Source: Tetragonia tetragonoides
Lineage: Eukaryota > Streptophyta > Magnoliopsida > Caryophyllales > Aizoaceae
Reading direction: 5' to 3'
Assembly (NCBI GenBank): GCA_038025085.1
Contig: CM076140.1
Coordinates: forward strand, 28,830,001 to 28,894,000
DNA length: 64,000 nucleotides
Positions 63,841 through 64,000 of the stretch are shown piece after piece. The position numbers and the translations under genes are program-made. Below the pieces are notes generated by a model, which was given only the letters and a program-made list of their open reading frames with translations, made no database searches and was not told the DNA's origin. Each line of letters starts with the position of its first letter. The stretch's first letter is position 1.

Positions 63841-64000
63841 TACCCCCAAGAGGGAGAAGTGAAGTCTCAAAATTATTTCTAACATTAAATTTAGGTCTCA
63901 AAAATATTTTCCAATTTTTTTGAAGTGATTTGTAATTTTTCTGATATTATTTCTATTTAATTCCTATTTTGCATCCTATTTTTTAATTAAAAATTAAATT
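63841..64000. other. AT-rich end of the window
   Basis: No gene or repeat recognised. Confidence 0.5.

Overview
The window is flowering-plant repeat DNA. I see no host gene, rRNA or tRNA. The evidence is LTR retrotransposons of plant-specific lineages (two Tat/Ogre-type elements with a second, archaeal-type RNase H domain, a Tekay/Del-type chromovirus and a CRM-like chromovirus), a CACTA (En/Spm) transposon with tnp2 and Transposase_24 genes, plant L1-type LINE fragments, and plant mobile domain (PMD) and DUF7745 coding remnants. Satellite-like DNA plus a CRM-like element fits pericentromeric heterochromatin, but that is inference.

Almost everything is one Russian-doll nest, and most boundaries can be read to the base from target-site duplications (TSDs). 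Level 0 is a CATG-rich minisatellite (1-533, resuming at 62103). Level 1 is TE-A, a + strand Tat/Ogre-like element (534-62102). Level 2 is a 5'-truncated LINE on + (about 9806-53716) inside TE-A. Level 3 is TE-B, a - strand Tat-type element (11117-53241, TSD aaagt) that splits the LINE. Level 4 holds two insertions in TE-B: a CACTA element (13265-21830, TSD aca) in its antisense gene cluster, and a Tekay-like element on + (33937-51524, TSD atcga) in its gag. Level 5 is a - strand CRM-like element (36255-42067, TSD aaagg) in the Tekay 5' LTR. Without insertions TE-A is about 17.7 kb, TE-B about 16.0 kb and Tekay about 11.8 kb; CRM is 5.8 kb. Only the CRM-like element looks intact: its two 661-bp LTRs appear identical and one long gag-pol frame is open. 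All other coding regions are broken by stops, frameshifts or insertions.

The most interesting biology is in the antisense cargo of the two Tat-type elements. TE-A carries, opposite to gag-pol and next to its 3' LTR, a multi-exon PMD gene (59248-56312) and a DUF7745-type gene (55444-53932). Upstream of each lies a GC-rich array of AGCGGC/GCCGCT half-sites, and the same kind of array sits in the U3 of both TE-A LTRs. Upstream of the DUF7745 gene the likeness to U3 also includes a shared 16-bp block and a TATA box. TE-B carries four antisense genes (12473-27831), each with its own TATA-like box; the first has the 'putative gypsy-type transposon' domain (PF04195-like), and all four encode charged or coiled-coil proteins. 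TE-A also has a 70-bp tandem array in its leader and a 53-bp/137-bp array just before its polypurine tract.

The right end (62103-64000) holds the minisatellite, a 32-bp variant of it, a GC-rich diverged tandem duplication of unknown identity, and a short - strand LINE tail with a 12-bp TSD.
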